64,000 nucleotides of DNA, from NCBI RefSeq assembly GCF_009296315.1, contig NZ_WHLY01000002.1, positions 3,454,501 to 3,518,500 on the forward strand. The letters are read 5' to 3'. The translations under genes and the position numbers were made by a program. The DNA comes from Salmonirosea aquatica. Its GTDB lineage: Bacteria > Bacteroidota > Bacteroidia > Cytophagales > Spirosomataceae. Below, in pieces: positions 1-9,108 of the stretch (the stretch's first letter is position 1; each line of letters begins with the position of its first letter). The notes below the pieces were generated by a model, which saw nothing but the letters and a program-made list of their open reading frames with translations, was not told the origin of the DNA and searched no databases.

Positions 1-1
1 G

Positions 2-790
2 AATGCTGCCGTTCTGGGCTGTATCCTGGCCCCGCTTTCCCTTTTCGCTCAACTTTCTCCTCCCGGTCTGGATGGTACCCGGGCCGTAGCCTGGGGGGCC
101 GTCGGTTTTAGCCAGGCCTTAGGAAAAAAAATAACGTTAATCGCTTACGGCGGGCTAGGCCGCCTGGGTGACCCTACCCATTGGGCGCCTCTGCAAAAAC
201 CGGGGATAGGGGTCTACAATCAGGAGTTCCAATACAAGCTCAGCACCCAATGGCAGGCGTCCTTAGCCCAAAGTTTCCGCGTCCAGAATCTATATAGTGA
301 AGACGAGCCCTACGAAGCAGAAGATCCTTCCCAGCGTTTCGAACTCCGGTACTATGCCAGGCTATATTACAAACGAAGCCTGGGCAAACTGGCGGCCACG
401 TATTCATTCCGGCCCGAGGTGCGCACGTTTTATGCGCCATCCTGGGAAGCCGCCTCTCGTCCGCTGGAGCTTCGTTTCCGGCTGAAGGGCCAGGTCAGCT
501 TACCCCTTGACGACCATAAAGCCAATTTCATCATCGGAGCCAATGAAATACTGACCGCGCTGGATGAGTACCGGTCGAAGGTACCTTTGGATCACCATCA
601 CACCTGGTCGACGTACCATTTTACGGAAGATCGCCTGGCGTTGTATTTTCGACACGTTTTCAGGCAGTCGGACGTAACGCTGGATGTGGGGGTGATGGAG
701 CAGTTCAAGAGCGGCGGCCATTTCGAGCCCGTATCTTACCTGGCGTTCGATGTGTTATTCCAAAATCCGTTCTCCCGACATATCAATTAA
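2..790 (+). CDS. Putative outer-membrane protein, DUF2490-like (5' partial)
   Basis: The reading frame is open from base 2 to the TAA at 788-790, so the start codon lies just off the left edge. The first visible residues (AAVLGCILAPLSLFAQ) look like the hydrophobic core and cleavage site of a signal peptide, so only a few residues are missing. The rest alternates short amphipathic strands and turns (FELRYYARLYYKRSLGK, LELRFRLKGQVSLPL, RLALYFRHVF, VTLDVGVMEQF) and ends in a strand finishing with FQNPF. This is the pattern of a small outer-membrane beta-barrel of the DUF2490 kind. The barrel assignment is inferred from the strand pattern; no function can be given. It converges on the next gene across a strong hairpin. 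Confidence 0.6.
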   Translation, partial: NAAVLGCILAPLSLFAQLSPPGLDGTRAVAWGAVGFSQALGKKITLIAYGGLGRLGDPTHWAPLQKPGIGVYNQEFQYKLSTQWQASLAQSFRVQNLYSEDEPYEAEDPSQRFELRYYARLYYKRSLGKLAATYSFRPEVRTFYAPSWEAASRPLELRFRLKGQVSLPLDDHKANFIIGANEILTALDEYRSKVPLDHHHTWSTYHFTEDRLALYFRHVFRQSDVTLDVGVMEQFKSGGHFEPVSYLAFDVLFQNPFSRHIN

Positions 791-822
791 GCATTCCTAT
801 CCTTTTCATAATCAGGTACCCC

Positions 823-865
823 GCCAAAAGTATGGACGGCTATTCGTCACGTCCATACTTTTGGC
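823..865. terminator. Bidirectional hairpin terminator
   Basis: A perfect 16-bp inverted repeat (left arm 823-838, GCCAAAAGTATGGACG; right arm 850-865) with an 11-nt loop lies between two convergent genes. The A-rich and T-rich parts of the arms allow it to work in both directions, but there is no long U tract outside the stem. Confidence 0.7.
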
Positions 866-878
866 AGGACCGGCCAAC

Positions 879-1262
879 TCACTTCTCTTTTCGAAAAAGG
901 TACCTTGTGATGAAAATACCTGTACTGTTGGCGCTCGGACTTACGACCCCGGGCGTAATGTTGTAGAGCTCCCAGCCGTTGGCATTCATTTGGGATATTT
1001 TTTCCAGGATGAGCTGCTCGTTGTTGTTGATGTTGCCAAAATTGATGCCACCCAGGCTGAAGAAATTCTTCATGTCTATTTCGTCCTTGTTTCCCCCTTT
1101 TTCGTTGATAAGCATCCGCGAGCGGCCTAAACCGCCAGGTACCACCGACTCGATGGTCGTCATTTGGGAGTAGTCATAACGAACGGCCTTCGGAGCAGGT
1201 TTGAAGGCAAAGAATCCACCGATGAGCAGGAGAAAGGCAAAGATAGCAAGGGCATTTTTCAT
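879..1262 (-). CDS. Small exported hypothetical protein, DUF4177-like
   Basis: This is a 127-residue protein with a hydrophobic N-terminus (about residues 4-20) that is either a signal peptide or a single membrane anchor. The C-terminal part (LEKISQMNANGWELYNITPG, then an ITRYLFRK strand) resembles the small DUF4177-type fold, in which a GWEL motif precedes a final strand ending in a basic tail. The similarity is from memory and weak. No partner gene suggests a role. An 11-bp A/T-rich inverted repeat lies immediately upstream of its start. Confidence 0.6.
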   Translation of the reverse strand: MKNALAIFAFLLLIGGFFAFKPAPKAVRYDYSQMTTIESVVPGGLGRSRMLINEKGGNKDEIDMKNFFSLGGINFGNINNNEQLILEKISQMNANGWELYNITPGVVSPSANSTGIFITRYLFRKEK

Positions 1263-1264
1263 GA

Positions 1265-1300
1265 TTTTCTGAAAAGGTTTAAGTGAATGTTTTCAGAAAA
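1265..1300 (-). repeat. Inverted repeat upstream of the DUF4177-like gene
   Basis: TTTTCTGAAAA (1265-1275) and its exact complement TTTTCAGAAAA (1290-1300) flank a 14-nt loop. The repeat sits within 40 bp upstream of the minus-strand start at 1262 and downstream of nothing on that strand. It could be a leader hairpin or an operator. The low-complexity arms make chance possible. Confidence 0.35.
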
Positions 1301-1360
1301 ATAATCGATTTTCACATCAAAGGCCTCCTCAAACCATGCTTTTTGTGGTAGTAAAGCACT

Positions 1361-1984
1361 TCACACTTTCGTCTTCAGGTACTCCACCAGCACCTCCAGG
1401 CCACGGTCGAATTTGTGATGGTTATTGATGATGACATCGGCTTCCGAGCGCAGGGGCTTGATGTACTTGTCGTAGGTAGGGGCCACGTGATTTTCCCAGC
1501 GGTAGAGCACATCGTCGAGGTCGTAGCCGCGCTCGCTGTTGTCACGAATGATACGGCGTTTTATTTTGATATGTTCCTTGGCATCCACAAAAACTTTCAG
1601 GTCGATCAGTTGGGCTACCTCGGGGAAGTAGAATACGAAAATTCCTTCCACTACGATGATCGGGGTAGGGGTGAATACGAGCGTTTTAGGGTCCAGCAAC
1701 GGATTGTTGAAGGTGTACTCTTTTTGCCGTACTACCTTTCCCTGACGAAGTTCGGCGATATGCTGCGCAAACAGATGGTGATCGATCGTTTCGGGTAGGT
1801 CGAAATTCTCCACGCCATTGGCATCCTTCGGGATTTCGTGGATCGGGCGGTAGTAATTATCCTGCGAAATGCGGCAAATCTCGTCCTCGGAGAACGAGGC
1901 GAGCAGGTTTTTCATGAAAAAAGTTTTGCCGGAAGCACTTCCTCCCGTGATGCCCACGATGAAGGGTTTGGTAGAATGATTCAT
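1361..1984 (-). CDS. udk: Uridine kinase
   Basis: This enzyme phosphorylates uridine and cytidine with ATP or GTP in the pyrimidine salvage pathway, in the cytoplasm. The 207-residue length is normal for Udk. The P-loop GGSASGKT is at residues 14-21. SQDNYY (about 40-45) and NFDLPETID (about 59-67) match the substrate-binding region of uridine kinases. VVEGIFVFY holds the second kinase motif, and RIIRDNSERGYDLDDVL is the lid and LID-like arginine region. The start is the ATG giving MNHSTKPFIVGITGG, with no better alternative upstream. It is flanked by unrelated genes and looks monocistronic. Confidence 0.93.
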   Translation of the reverse strand: MNHSTKPFIVGITGGSASGKTFFMKNLLASFSEDEICRISQDNYYRPIHEIPKDANGVENFDLPETIDHHLFAQHIAELRQGKVVRQKEYTFNNPLLDPKTLVFTPTPIIVVEGIFVFYFPEVAQLIDLKVFVDAKEHIKIKRRIIRDNSERGYDLDDVLYRWENHVAPTYDKYIKPLRSEADVIINNHHKFDRGLEVLVEYLKTKV

Positions 1985-2098
1985 TGGATAATAGCCGATA
2001 GCGGTTGGCCAATGGCTGCTGGCTTTTAGTAAGTACCTTTAAATTGAATTTCTGTGCGCTGATTTCTGGATACGATAGTTGCGCTATTTTTACATTCT

Positions 2099-3916
2099 CT
2101 ACTCTACAATCGCCAGTTTTCCGGCCCTGCTTTCTGTGCCGTCGGGGGCTATAGTCAACACCAGATAAACACCGCCCCGTGCGCGCCGTCCGGTATAATC
2201 CAGCAGGTTCCAGGAGGCCGTTCCGCCCTCCGAACGGGTTTCGAAAACGAGCCTTCCCGCCAGGTCCGTAATTTTTACTACCGTTTCATTCACCAACCCT
2301 TTGATCCCCACCATACCTGAGTAGCCGGGCCGTACCGGATTCGGGAAAATGGTAATCGTTTGTAAATCTGCCGCCGGAGCCGAAGCATCGGAGCGGTACG
2401 ATACCAGGCCATTCGGGGTATCAATGTACAGCCGTCCGCTGGTTTCGTCAAATTTTAGGGCTAAAATCTGGTCCGATGGCAGGGGGCTGTTCGCGGCGTC
2501 GAACTGCCGAACCAGCCGGGTGCCGTCGGGACTGAACAGGTACAGGCCGTTTCGGGTACCAACCCATTTGCGGTCGCCCGGTTCGCTCACAATCGCGGTG
2601 TTGTATTCGTTGCTCAAAAGCCGGCGCTGACCGAATATGGGAAGTACCGCGTTAACAGCCCCGACGGACAGCACGCCCTCGGGCACAAAATAACCCACGC
2701 CCCGATCCGCCGCGAACCACACCAGTCCATTGCGATCCAGCGAAAGACTGTTGACCTGGGAGGAGGGTAAGCCGCCGTTGTTGGGCGAAGCAGTAAGGTA
2801 CCTTTGTTGCTGCGTGGCCGGATTTTTCACCAGAATTCCGCCCCCCAAGGTACCGGGCAAACGAATCCACTGGAATCCGTTGCGGTCAACGATTATCGAA
2901 TCAGTCCGCGTGGCAATCGTAGTATCGCCCGTCGGGGGACTTAGCGAACGGTAGCTTCCCGAAAAATTACTGATTAGTCCGGTCTGCCGATCGGCCACCC
3001 ACAGATTGTTGGCGGCGTCCAAAATGGCTTCCTGAGTGGCCACCAGCAGCGGATCGCGAAAACCCGTAGCCTGATCCTGCGGACTGAGGGTTACGACGCG
3101 ATTGTCCAGCGCGGCCACAATGCGGTCCTGGCTCACCCGGAGCGAAACCCGCTGACTCGTGGCCGGGTAGACGAGTTGCCAACCCGCGTTATTTTTTCGA
3201 AAAATACCCTGACCCGCTACTCCGGCGTAGAGCTTTTCCTGCAATACGGCAATCGAAGTGGCTGTAAAAGAGGCAGGTACCCTTTGCCAGTTTCCGTAAA
3301 ACTGCCGATTGACATTGTCACTCAACGAAGTGCGCAAAATGCCCTGTGAGGTATGAGCATAGAGGCTGTCCTGCGTGAAACTGATCCCAAAAACCGCAGT
3401 TTCGGAGCCACCCGGGCCAATATTCTGGTAGGTTTCGCGCACCTCGAGGCGGGAGGGATCAAGCACTACGATACCGAAAAAGGTACTTAGGTAGGCTAGC
3501 TTTTTCCTAAAAATCAGTTGGTAACTGCGCCGATCATCGGGCAGAGAAGGGGCATCGCGTAGTAACGGCCACTCGGTAATGGATTGGAATTCTGTGTTTT
3601 CATCCAGCTGCACCAAATCCAGATTGCCATTCCGGTAACTCAACAACAGCTGGCGACTGTCCGGCTCGAAGGCCAGGCTGCTGATGCCTGTGTCGTGCAG
3701 GCCGTTGATTTTGGAATAAAGCACCGTACTGTCGTTTTGGGGTTGGTAGCTGAACAGTCCGTTGTAGGTAGCGCAGAAAAAACGGTCCTGCACCTGCTCC
3801 ACACGCAAGGCCGAAAGATAGCTGAAATGCGTCTGCCAACCTCCTAAAGGCACCTCCTGAGCAAGGGCAGGATAGTAGGATAGACAAACGAAAAGTAGCG
3901 ATCTCCATTTTCTCAT
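2099..3916 (-). CDS. porZ: PorZ-like type IX secretion protein with sorting domain
   Basis: PorZ is a surface-exposed component of the type IX secretion system. It works with the sortase attachment complex that anchors cargo to anionic LPS. The N-terminus has a signal peptide (residues 1-19), then the PorZ-type start VPLGGWQTHFSYLSA and successive beta-propeller blades of the two-component-regulator type (FCATYNGLFSY, YSKINGLHDTGISSLAF, LLLSYRNGNLDL, later KWVGTRNGLYLFSPDG). The last ~80 residues (ITIFPNPVRPGYSGMV to GGVYLVLTIAPDG and KLAIVE) are a type A T9SS C-terminal sorting domain. At 605 residues it is shorter than PorZ of Porphyromonas (roughly 750-780), so a blade or linker may be missing. 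Its start overlaps the stop of yjbQ by 4 bp (ATGA), which indicates translational coupling. Confidence 0.8.
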   Translation of the reverse strand: MRKWRSLLFVCLSYYPALAQEVPLGGWQTHFSYLSALRVEQVQDRFFCATYNGLFSYQPQNDSTVLYSKINGLHDTGISSLAFEPDSRQLLLSYRNGNLDLVQLDENTEFQSITEWPLLRDAPSLPDDRRSYQLIFRKKLAYLSTFFGIVVLDPSRLEVRETYQNIGPGGSETAVFGISFTQDSLYAHTSQGILRTSLSDNVNRQFYGNWQRVPASFTATSIAVLQEKLYAGVAGQGIFRKNNAGWQLVYPATSQRVSLRVSQDRIVAALDNRVVTLSPQDQATGFRDPLLVATQEAILDAANNLWVADRQTGLISNFSGSYRSLSPPTGDTTIATRTDSIIVDRNGFQWIRLPGTLGGGILVKNPATQQQRYLTASPNNGGLPSSQVNSLSLDRNGLVWFAADRGVGYFVPEGVLSVGAVNAVLPIFGQRRLLSNEYNTAIVSEPGDRKWVGTRNGLYLFSPDGTRLVRQFDAANSPLPSDQILALKFDETSGRLYIDTPNGLVSYRSDASAPAADLQTITIFPNPVRPGYSGMVGIKGLVNETVVKITDLAGRLVFETRSEGGTASWNLLDYTGRRARGGVYLVLTIAPDGTESRAGKLAIVE

Positions 3917-4335
3917 ATCCCATACGCAGTTAGCACCAGGCTGCGGCCCGTCGCCCGGTCGCGGTGCTCGCAGAGGTATATTCCCTGCCAGGTACCCAGA
4001 TTCAGACGACCGTTGGTAATGGGCAGGCTCACCGAACTACCCAGCAGGGATGCTTTCAGGTGCGCGGGCATGTCGTCGCTCCCTTCGTAATTGTGGCGGT
4101 AGTAGGGGGCGTTTTCAGGAACTGCCTGGTTGAAATGACTTTCAAAATCCTGCCGTACCGTGGGGTCGGCATCCTCGTTGATCGTCAGGCTGGCCGATGT
4201 GTGTTGAATAAAAACATGCAGGATTCCGGCTTTGATGTGGCGCAGTTCGGAGATTTCACGTTCGACCCGGTCGGTAATCAAATGAAAGCCCCGGGGGTAG
4301 GGGGGGAGTCTGAATTCACGCTGAAATACCTGCAT
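3913..4335 (-). CDS. yjbQ: YjbQ family protein (UPF0047)
   Basis: This is a small cytoplasmic protein of the YjbQ/UPF0047 family; some members show weak thiamine-phosphate synthase activity, and the true role is unclear. The 140-residue length is typical. The family signatures are present: QHTSASLTINEDADP (44-58), with the His and Asp residues that line the conserved pocket, and the C-terminal GTWQGIYLCEHRD segment followed by a final beta strand. The gene sits 9 bp after the Crp/Fnr gene and overlaps porZ by 4 bp, so 4911 to 2099 probably form one transcript. Confidence 0.9.
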   Translation of the reverse strand: MQVFQREFRLPPYPRGFHLITDRVEREISELRHIKAGILHVFIQHTSASLTINEDADPTVRQDFESHFNQAVPENAPYYRHNYEGSDDMPAHLKASLLGSSVSLPITNGRLNLGTWQGIYLCEHRDRATGRSLVLTAYGI

Positions 4336-4344
4336 GGCTTCGGA

Positions 4345-4911
4345 TCATTGGGTCAGTTCACCACGTATCCGGTTCAGCTCCAGGGGGCTGATGCGAAGGA
4401 AAGAAGCCAGGATTTTAGTCGGGATTTCATCGATCAGTCCGGGATATTCTTCATTGAAAAGCTGTAGGCGCGAACGCGCATCCCGCGAGCCCAGGGTTCG
4501 GCCCAGCGTGCGCTGCTGCAATACTTCCTCGTGCAATTTTTGCACTAGCCGGGTCCAGACCGGAATCTGATCGTACATCTTGATGAGGTCTTCATAGCGA
4601 AGTACCAGCAGGCGGCAATCGGTGACGGCCTGGATGTTTTCGTTGGCCGGGGCCTGGTAGCGGAAGCTGTCGGGAAGTACAGCTATGTTGCCTTTGGGAA
4701 TGAAATAACGGGTCACTTCTCCATCCTGGTCGAAATGAAGCACGCGCAGGGTACCCTCCCTCACAAAGCAAATGGTACGGCAAATGTTGCCTTCCCGCAA
4801 TAAGTAGTCTCCCGCGCCTAGTTCCATTTCACGCAGCGAGGCTTCCAGTGTGTCAAATTGGGCCTGGGACAACGAAACGTATTGTCCCAAGAAGTTTTTC
4901 AGTAGCTCCAT
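4345..4911 (-). CDS. Crp/Fnr family transcriptional regulator
   Basis: The 188-residue protein has a cyclic-nucleotide-binding-like beta-roll at about residues 25-115 (LGAGDYLLREGNICRTICFV, GEVTRYFIPKGNIAV). A connecting helix (LVQKLHEEVLQQRTLGRTL) leads to a C-terminal winged-helix region ending in the recognition-helix-like ILASFLRISPLELNRIRGEL. The canonical cAMP-contact residues of E. coli CRP are not evident, as is common for the Bacteroidota branch of this family, so the ligand is unknown. It heads the apparent yjbQ-porZ transcript. It may regulate itself; nothing in the sequence shows its targets. Confidence 0.88.
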   Translation of the reverse strand: MELLKNFLGQYVSLSQAQFDTLEASLREMELGAGDYLLREGNICRTICFVREGTLRVLHFDQDGEVTRYFIPKGNIAVLPDSFRYQAPANENIQAVTDCRLLVLRYEDLIKMYDQIPVWTRLVQKLHEEVLQQRTLGRTLGSRDARSRLQLFNEEYPGLIDEIPTKILASFLRISPLELNRIRGELTQ

Positions 4912-4977
4912 AATGTATCAAAACTCACCAAAGTGGTTCGATGTTGCAGGGTAGTGTGAATAATTTTAAAGTATATC

Positions 4978-6864
4978 TCAGGGCTTACTATCGACAGTCA
5001 CTATGGCAAATCCCCGACTGGTGCCCGTGCCGCAGGCGTTCTTCAAGGAACTAATAGTAAATTCGGTCGTGGCGGTCGGTGATACTGTAATCAAGTACGG
5101 GTTCAGGAAAGTTCCTTGCACGGAACTGCCGTCCGACAGCGTAAACGACCAGGGCGGCAAACCGTTCTTGAATTTCAGCCGGATGCGCGTAGAACCTCCC
5201 CCCACAATGGCACTACGCCCCGATACCTCACCTACGGCCATGTCGGGAGCCACCACTTTAATCTCCTGCGTTTCGCTGGCTACCCCCGGTGCGGTGGCCA
5301 CAATGCGGATGCGATGGGAAGTGATGGTGTCCCGCTGGTAGGAAGGTGTGATTTTAACTTTAAGCGGACTTTCCTTTCCTGTCGTGGGCATATCGATGAA
5401 GCGACCCAGGCTGTCGGCGATCTGGACCACGAATTTGTTGGCCGCATAAAACCGGCCGGTCGTGGTGAACGGAATACTGATTTCACCCCCGGCACAGATC
5501 ATGGTCTGGGAAGGCTTTTCCATTACGATCGTAGAGGGGGGCACATCTACCGACACGTGCGCGGTACCTGAGAAGCTACCCACACCGCACAGCCCACCCG
5601 CCGAGGTGATCCGGTAGGCCGTGGTGTTGTAGGGACTAACCTTCACCGGGTAGGGAGAAGTCAGGATATTGTTCTCGTAGGTACCATCGGAAAGCAGCAC
5701 AAACCACGGGCCGCCCCCCTGAAAGCGGACGGTCAGCTCGGCATTACCCCCTTCTTTGAGCTTGATAGTGTCACTTTGCAGGAAGGCCTGCGTGGGCGCG
5801 GCAATGGTAATGCGCGTACTGTCGCTGATGAGCTGGGGCGACGACGAAACCACCCGCAGTAGATAATCGCCGGTAGGTGTTCCGATGGGTACCTTGGCCA
5901 GAATGGGCCCTACCGTATCGGCAGGCGAAATAGTCTGGAACTCCCCGTTCCGGTCGGTGATCTGAACCAGGAAATTATTGCCCGCCTTGTAGGCACCCGT
6001 CGCACTGAACGAAACCTGGAAGGGGGTGCTGGTACATACCCGGTAGCCTTTGTCCGCATCTTTCAGAGCCAGCCGGGGTTCGGGATTGGCATCAACATTG
6101 ACGATCACGTTGCCCGACACAGTACCGCTGCCGCAGGCGTTGGATACACCCGTGAGCGTGTAGGTCTGGATTTTTTCGGGCTTAACTGAAAAATAGTACG
6201 GGTTGGTAAGCGTCTGGCCCACGGTAGTGCTGTCGGATAACTGAAACGACCAGGGAGCTGCCCCGCTAAAATTTACCCGCAGCTGGGCCTCTTGACCCGG
6301 CATAATGCGCGATGAGGTGGAGCCGTCCGCCGTCTCGAGCCGCCCGCCCGCCGTAGGGAGCAGGCGAATGGGAATTTCGCTGCCCAGAATAGCGGGGCTG
6401 GTGGACACGACGCGAATGCGGTACAGATGCCCGCCCGTCTTGTTTGGAGGAATGATAGCCTGAATAGGGCCGTTCTGGGCATTTTCTGAAATCACGACAA
6501 ACTTGCCCGAGGCATCCAGAAGCTGCACCAAAAAGAGGTTGTCGGCATTGAAAGGTCCCTGAGCTGTAAAAGGCACACGGATGGAACTGCCCGGACATAC
6601 CGAAAGGTACGATACATCGCCCGTCATAATAGCCGACACCTGGGTCGTGTTCGTCATCGGTTTACCAAACTGTCCCGAATTGGTATCTGATTCAATAATG
6701 GGCAGATTATTGATCTGCAGGGGTGTGACGACATTGCGCCCCTGAGCGGGAGCCGCCAGGGTAGTATCATTCTGCGGTGCGGTGGGCACTACCTGGGCAT
6801 GCGCCGTCCCGAAGAGATGCAGGAGTATTCCGGAAAAAATGACAATTGAAAAAATTTTACCCAT
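4978..6864 (-). CDS. Secreted protein with three Ig-like tandem repeats
   Basis: A 628-residue exported protein with a clear signal peptide (residues 1-24, ending AHAQ). The mature part holds three repeats of about 185 residues. Each begins with a strand around a Cys (SVCPGSSIRVPF, RVCTSTPFQVSF, MICAGGEISIPF), then F.VQ..D..G.F, then a second half with PW.F.LSDG, NPY, and a Cys-Gly (NACGSGT, GLCGVGS, NACGTGT). This is the behaviour of paired beta-sandwich (Ig or PKD-like) modules. One Cys opens and one closes each repeat, so a disulfide per repeat is plausible. There is no T9SS sorting domain at the C-terminus, which ends right after repeat 3. An adhesin or matrix role is a guess. Confidence 0.75.
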   Translation of the reverse strand: MGKIFSIVIFSGILLHLFGTAHAQVVPTAPQNDTTLAAPAQGRNVVTPLQINNLPIIESDTNSGQFGKPMTNTTQVSAIMTGDVSYLSVCPGSSIRVPFTAQGPFNADNLFLVQLLDASGKFVVISENAQNGPIQAIIPPNKTGGHLYRIRVVSTSPAILGSEIPIRLLPTAGGRLETADGSTSSRIMPGQEAQLRVNFSGAAPWSFQLSDSTTVGQTLTNPYYFSVKPEKIQTYTLTGVSNACGSGTVSGNVIVNVDANPEPRLALKDADKGYRVCTSTPFQVSFSATGAYKAGNNFLVQITDRNGEFQTISPADTVGPILAKVPIGTPTGDYLLRVVSSSPQLISDSTRITIAAPTQAFLQSDTIKLKEGGNAELTVRFQGGGPWFVLLSDGTYENNILTSPYPVKVSPYNTTAYRITSAGGLCGVGSFSGTAHVSVDVPPSTIVMEKPSQTMICAGGEISIPFTTTGRFYAANKFVVQIADSLGRFIDMPTTGKESPLKVKITPSYQRDTITSHRIRIVATAPGVASETQEIKVVAPDMAVGEVSGRSAIVGGGSTRIRLKFKNGLPPWSFTLSDGSSVQGTFLNPYLITVSPTATTEFTISSLKNACGTGTSRGFAIVTVDSKP

Positions 6865-6896
6865 AGGACTCGGGAAGGATTCTGACTTCTGAAACG

Positions 6897-6961
6897 AAAA
6901 GAACCGGTGGATTTGTAAGCAAAGGCCCTTTTTTAATTTAAAAGTAAGGAAAAGAACCGGT
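6897..6961 (-). repeat. Paired direct repeat AAAAGAACCGGT
   Basis: AAAAGAACCGGT occurs at 6897-6908 and again at 6950-6961, 53 bp apart (about five helical turns). Both lie upstream of the minus-strand start of the Ig-repeat gene and after the stop of comB. It could be a two-site operator or promoter element; no factor can be named. Confidence 0.35.
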
Positions 6962-6993
6962 TTTTTGAGTAAGATCTCGCAGGCCTGGTACCC

Positions 6994-7704
6994 TCAGTGC
7001 AATGCCACCAACTGATTGCCCCTCAGGATGGGTACCACGTCATAAAGGTCAGATTGTAATGAGTAGGTGATGTCTTTCTGAATACCCAGACGCTGCAAAC
7101 GGCGTACGTGCGAAGAGTTGGCCACGAAGCCCGGCAGGTTGTCCCGGCCCTGCATATACAGCCGTTGTGCCATGAGCGCTCCGTCTTCCACCAGTATGAA
7201 CTGATCCTTGAGCGCCTCGGCGAGAGCGCCCGCAAAAAGGGTGTCTTCCAGATTGGGACGTCCTTTCCAGCCTGCACATAACACCAGCACGTCGTACTGT
7301 TCCGAGCGCAGCTGGTTCACCAGGGCACCCAGGTTCAGGAAGGCTCCTACCATTACTTTTACTGCCGTAGTTTTCGCTTTGGCAATCGACAGGGTACCGT
7401 TGGTGGTGGTCATGGCGATATGCGCCCCGATGACCTTTTCCGACATATAACTGAACGGAGAATTGTCCAGATCGAAGCCTTCTACTTTCATGGCGTCCCG
7501 CTCGGCGGCGGCCAGGTATCCCTTCTCCTGCAACGCCTTACACTCTTCAACCGTGGCCACGGGCGTAATACTTTTTACGCCATAGGCCAGGCCGGTGACC
7601 ATGCAGGAAGTGGCCCGGAATACGTCTGCTACCACTACGATGGAGTTTTCCAGCTTGTGCAGGTGCAGTAAATCAGGCGTAAGACAAACGTCAAGTTGTT
7701 TCAA
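6994..7704 (-). CDS. comB: 2-phosphosulfolactate phosphatase
   Basis: ComB removes phosphate from 2-phosphosulfolactate to give sulfolactate, a Mg-dependent step known from coenzyme M biosynthesis and also present in many bacteria that do not make coenzyme M. The 236-residue length fits. Family motifs are visible: DVFRATS at 27-33, the TTTNGT loop near residue 100, and CAGWKGRPNLEDTLFAGAL around 143-161. No other sulfolactate or coenzyme M gene is nearby, so the role here is open. The gene is separated from its neighbours by more than 120 bp on both sides and appears monocistronic. Confidence 0.88.
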   Translation of the reverse strand: MKQLDVCLTPDLLHLHKLENSIVVVADVFRATSCMVTGLAYGVKSITPVATVEECKALQEKGYLAAAERDAMKVEGFDLDNSPFSYMSEKVIGAHIAMTTTNGTLSIAKAKTTAVKVMVGAFLNLGALVNQLRSEQYDVLVLCAGWKGRPNLEDTLFAGALAEALKDQFILVEDGALMAQRLYMQGRDNLPGFVANSSHVRRLQRLGIQKDITYSLQSDLYDVVPILRGNQLVALH

Positions 7705-7712
7705 GTTCTAAT

Positions 7713-7770
7713 GAGTGAATGAGTGAATGAGTACAGAAGTTCAGGAATAGGGAAGTACAGGAGTTCAGGA
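7713..7770. repeat. Short tandem and direct repeats upstream of comB
   Basis: The octamer GAGTGAAT occurs twice in tandem (7713-7728) plus a half copy. It is followed by a 17-bp direct repeat, AGTACAG(A/G)AGTTCAGGA, at 7730-7746 and 7754-7770 with one mismatch. This simple-sequence patch lies in the gcvT-comB spacer and may vary in copy number between strains. Confidence 0.45.
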
Positions 7771-7832
7771 CTACAACAGTGTATGGGACTCTTTTTGTAC
7801 TGTTGTGCCATTGTGCTACTGTACTCTTAAAA

Positions 7833-8909
7833 TCAAACAAAGGGCATTTTTACGACTTGTGCCTTGAGAAGCCGATCGCGTACTTTTACAAATATTTCAG
7901 TGCCGGGTTTGGCGTAAGCGGTGGGTACGTAGCCCATGCCGATGCCTTTTTGCAGGGTAGGTGAAATGGTACCTGAGGTAACTTCCCCGATTTTCGCGCC
8001 GTCGGCGGTGCATAGTTCGTAATGCCCGCGCGGGATACCCTTTTCCAGGAGTTCAAACCCCACCAATTTGCGGGACAAACCCCGTTCTTTCTGCGCTTTC
8101 AAAGCGGTGGAGTTGATAAAGTCTTTGGTAAATTTTGTCACCCAGCCCAGGCCGGCTTCCAGCGGTGAAGTGGTATCGTCAATGTCGTTGCCATACAGGC
8201 AGTACCCTTTTTCCAGCCGCAGTGTGTCGCGCGCGCCCAGGCCGACGGGCTTGATGCCAAACTCAGCGCCGGCTTCGAAAATGGCTTTCCACATCGCTTC
8301 GGCGTCTTTGGCCCATACATACACCTCGAAGCCACCCGCTCCGGTGTAGCCCGTGGCCGAAATAAGCACATCGTCAATGTCCGCCAGGGTACCCGTAGTG
8401 AATGTATAGTATTCCAGAGCCGACAGATCGATCTCCGTCAGCTTCTGCAAGGTAGCCGTGGCCAACGGACCCTGCACCGCCAGCAGACACAGGCGATCGG
8501 AAATGTTTTCCATTTCAGCGCCTTCGGTGTTGTGGCTCACGATCCAGTCCCAATCCTTTTCAATGTTGGAAGCGTTCACTACCAGGTAATACTCGTTTGC
8601 GTTGTAGCGGTATACCAGCAGGTCGTCCACGACGCCGCCAGTGGCATTGGGTAGGTAGCTGTACTGTACCTTACCATCGGTAAGCACCGAAGCGTCGTTG
8701 GCCGACACCTTCTGAATCAGCGCCAAAGCTCCCGGTCCCCTGACCACAAACTCGCCCATGTGCGACACGTCAAAAACACCGACGCCATTCCGGACTGTAT
8801 GATGTTCTTCGAGGTCGGACGAATAACGGACTGGCATTTCAAAACCGGCGAAGGGTACCATTTTGGCACCTAGTCCGACGTGTACGTCGTGAAGAGGGAT
8901 CGTTTTCAT
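7833..8909 (-). CDS. gcvT: Glycine cleavage system T protein (aminomethyltransferase)
   Basis: GcvT transfers the methylene group from the aminomethylated H protein to tetrahydrofolate, releasing ammonia. The 358-residue protein carries the family landmarks: [13 protein letters not shown] (17-29), DVSHMGE (47-53), [11 protein letters not shown] (folate-side Asp), the [13 protein letters not shown] segment, and the C-terminal [21 protein letters not shown]. The start is the ATG giving [14 protein letters not shown], as usual for the family. The H and P proteins are not in this window, so the gene is unlinked, which is common in Bacteroidota. Confidence 0.95.
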   Translation of the reverse strand: MKTIPLHDVHVGLGAKMVPFAGFEMPVRYSSDLEEHHTVRNGVGVFDVSHMGEFVVRGPGALALIQKVSANDASVLTDGKVQYSYLPNATGGVVDDLLVYRYNANEYYLVVNASNIEKDWDWIVSHNTEGAEMENISDRLCLLAVQGPLATATLQKLTEIDLSALEYYTFTTGTLADIDDVLISATGYTGAGGFEVYVWAKDAEAMWKAIFEAGAEFGIKPVGLGARDTLRLEKGYCLYGNDIDDTTSPLEAGLGWVTKFTKDFINSTALKAQKERGLSRKLVGFELLEKGIPRGHYELCTADGAKIGEVTSGTISPTLQKGIGMGYVPTAYAKPGTEIFVKVRDRLLKAQVVKMPFV

Positions 8910-9108
8910 GAGTTCGAATATAGTTTATCAGGTATGCCGTTGGCCCGAGACGTGAATGGTATTGCCGCGCAAAAGTAGGAAAAGACGGCCAAAGGCTAGC
9001 GCTTTGCCGCCAGATTTGAGCCGTAGCGCCCGAGGGTACCCTGCGGAAAAGGCAGTTTCAAGAAAAATTTGCTACCTTTTTCCCAAAATCAACCTCAATC
9101 CAGTTTTC

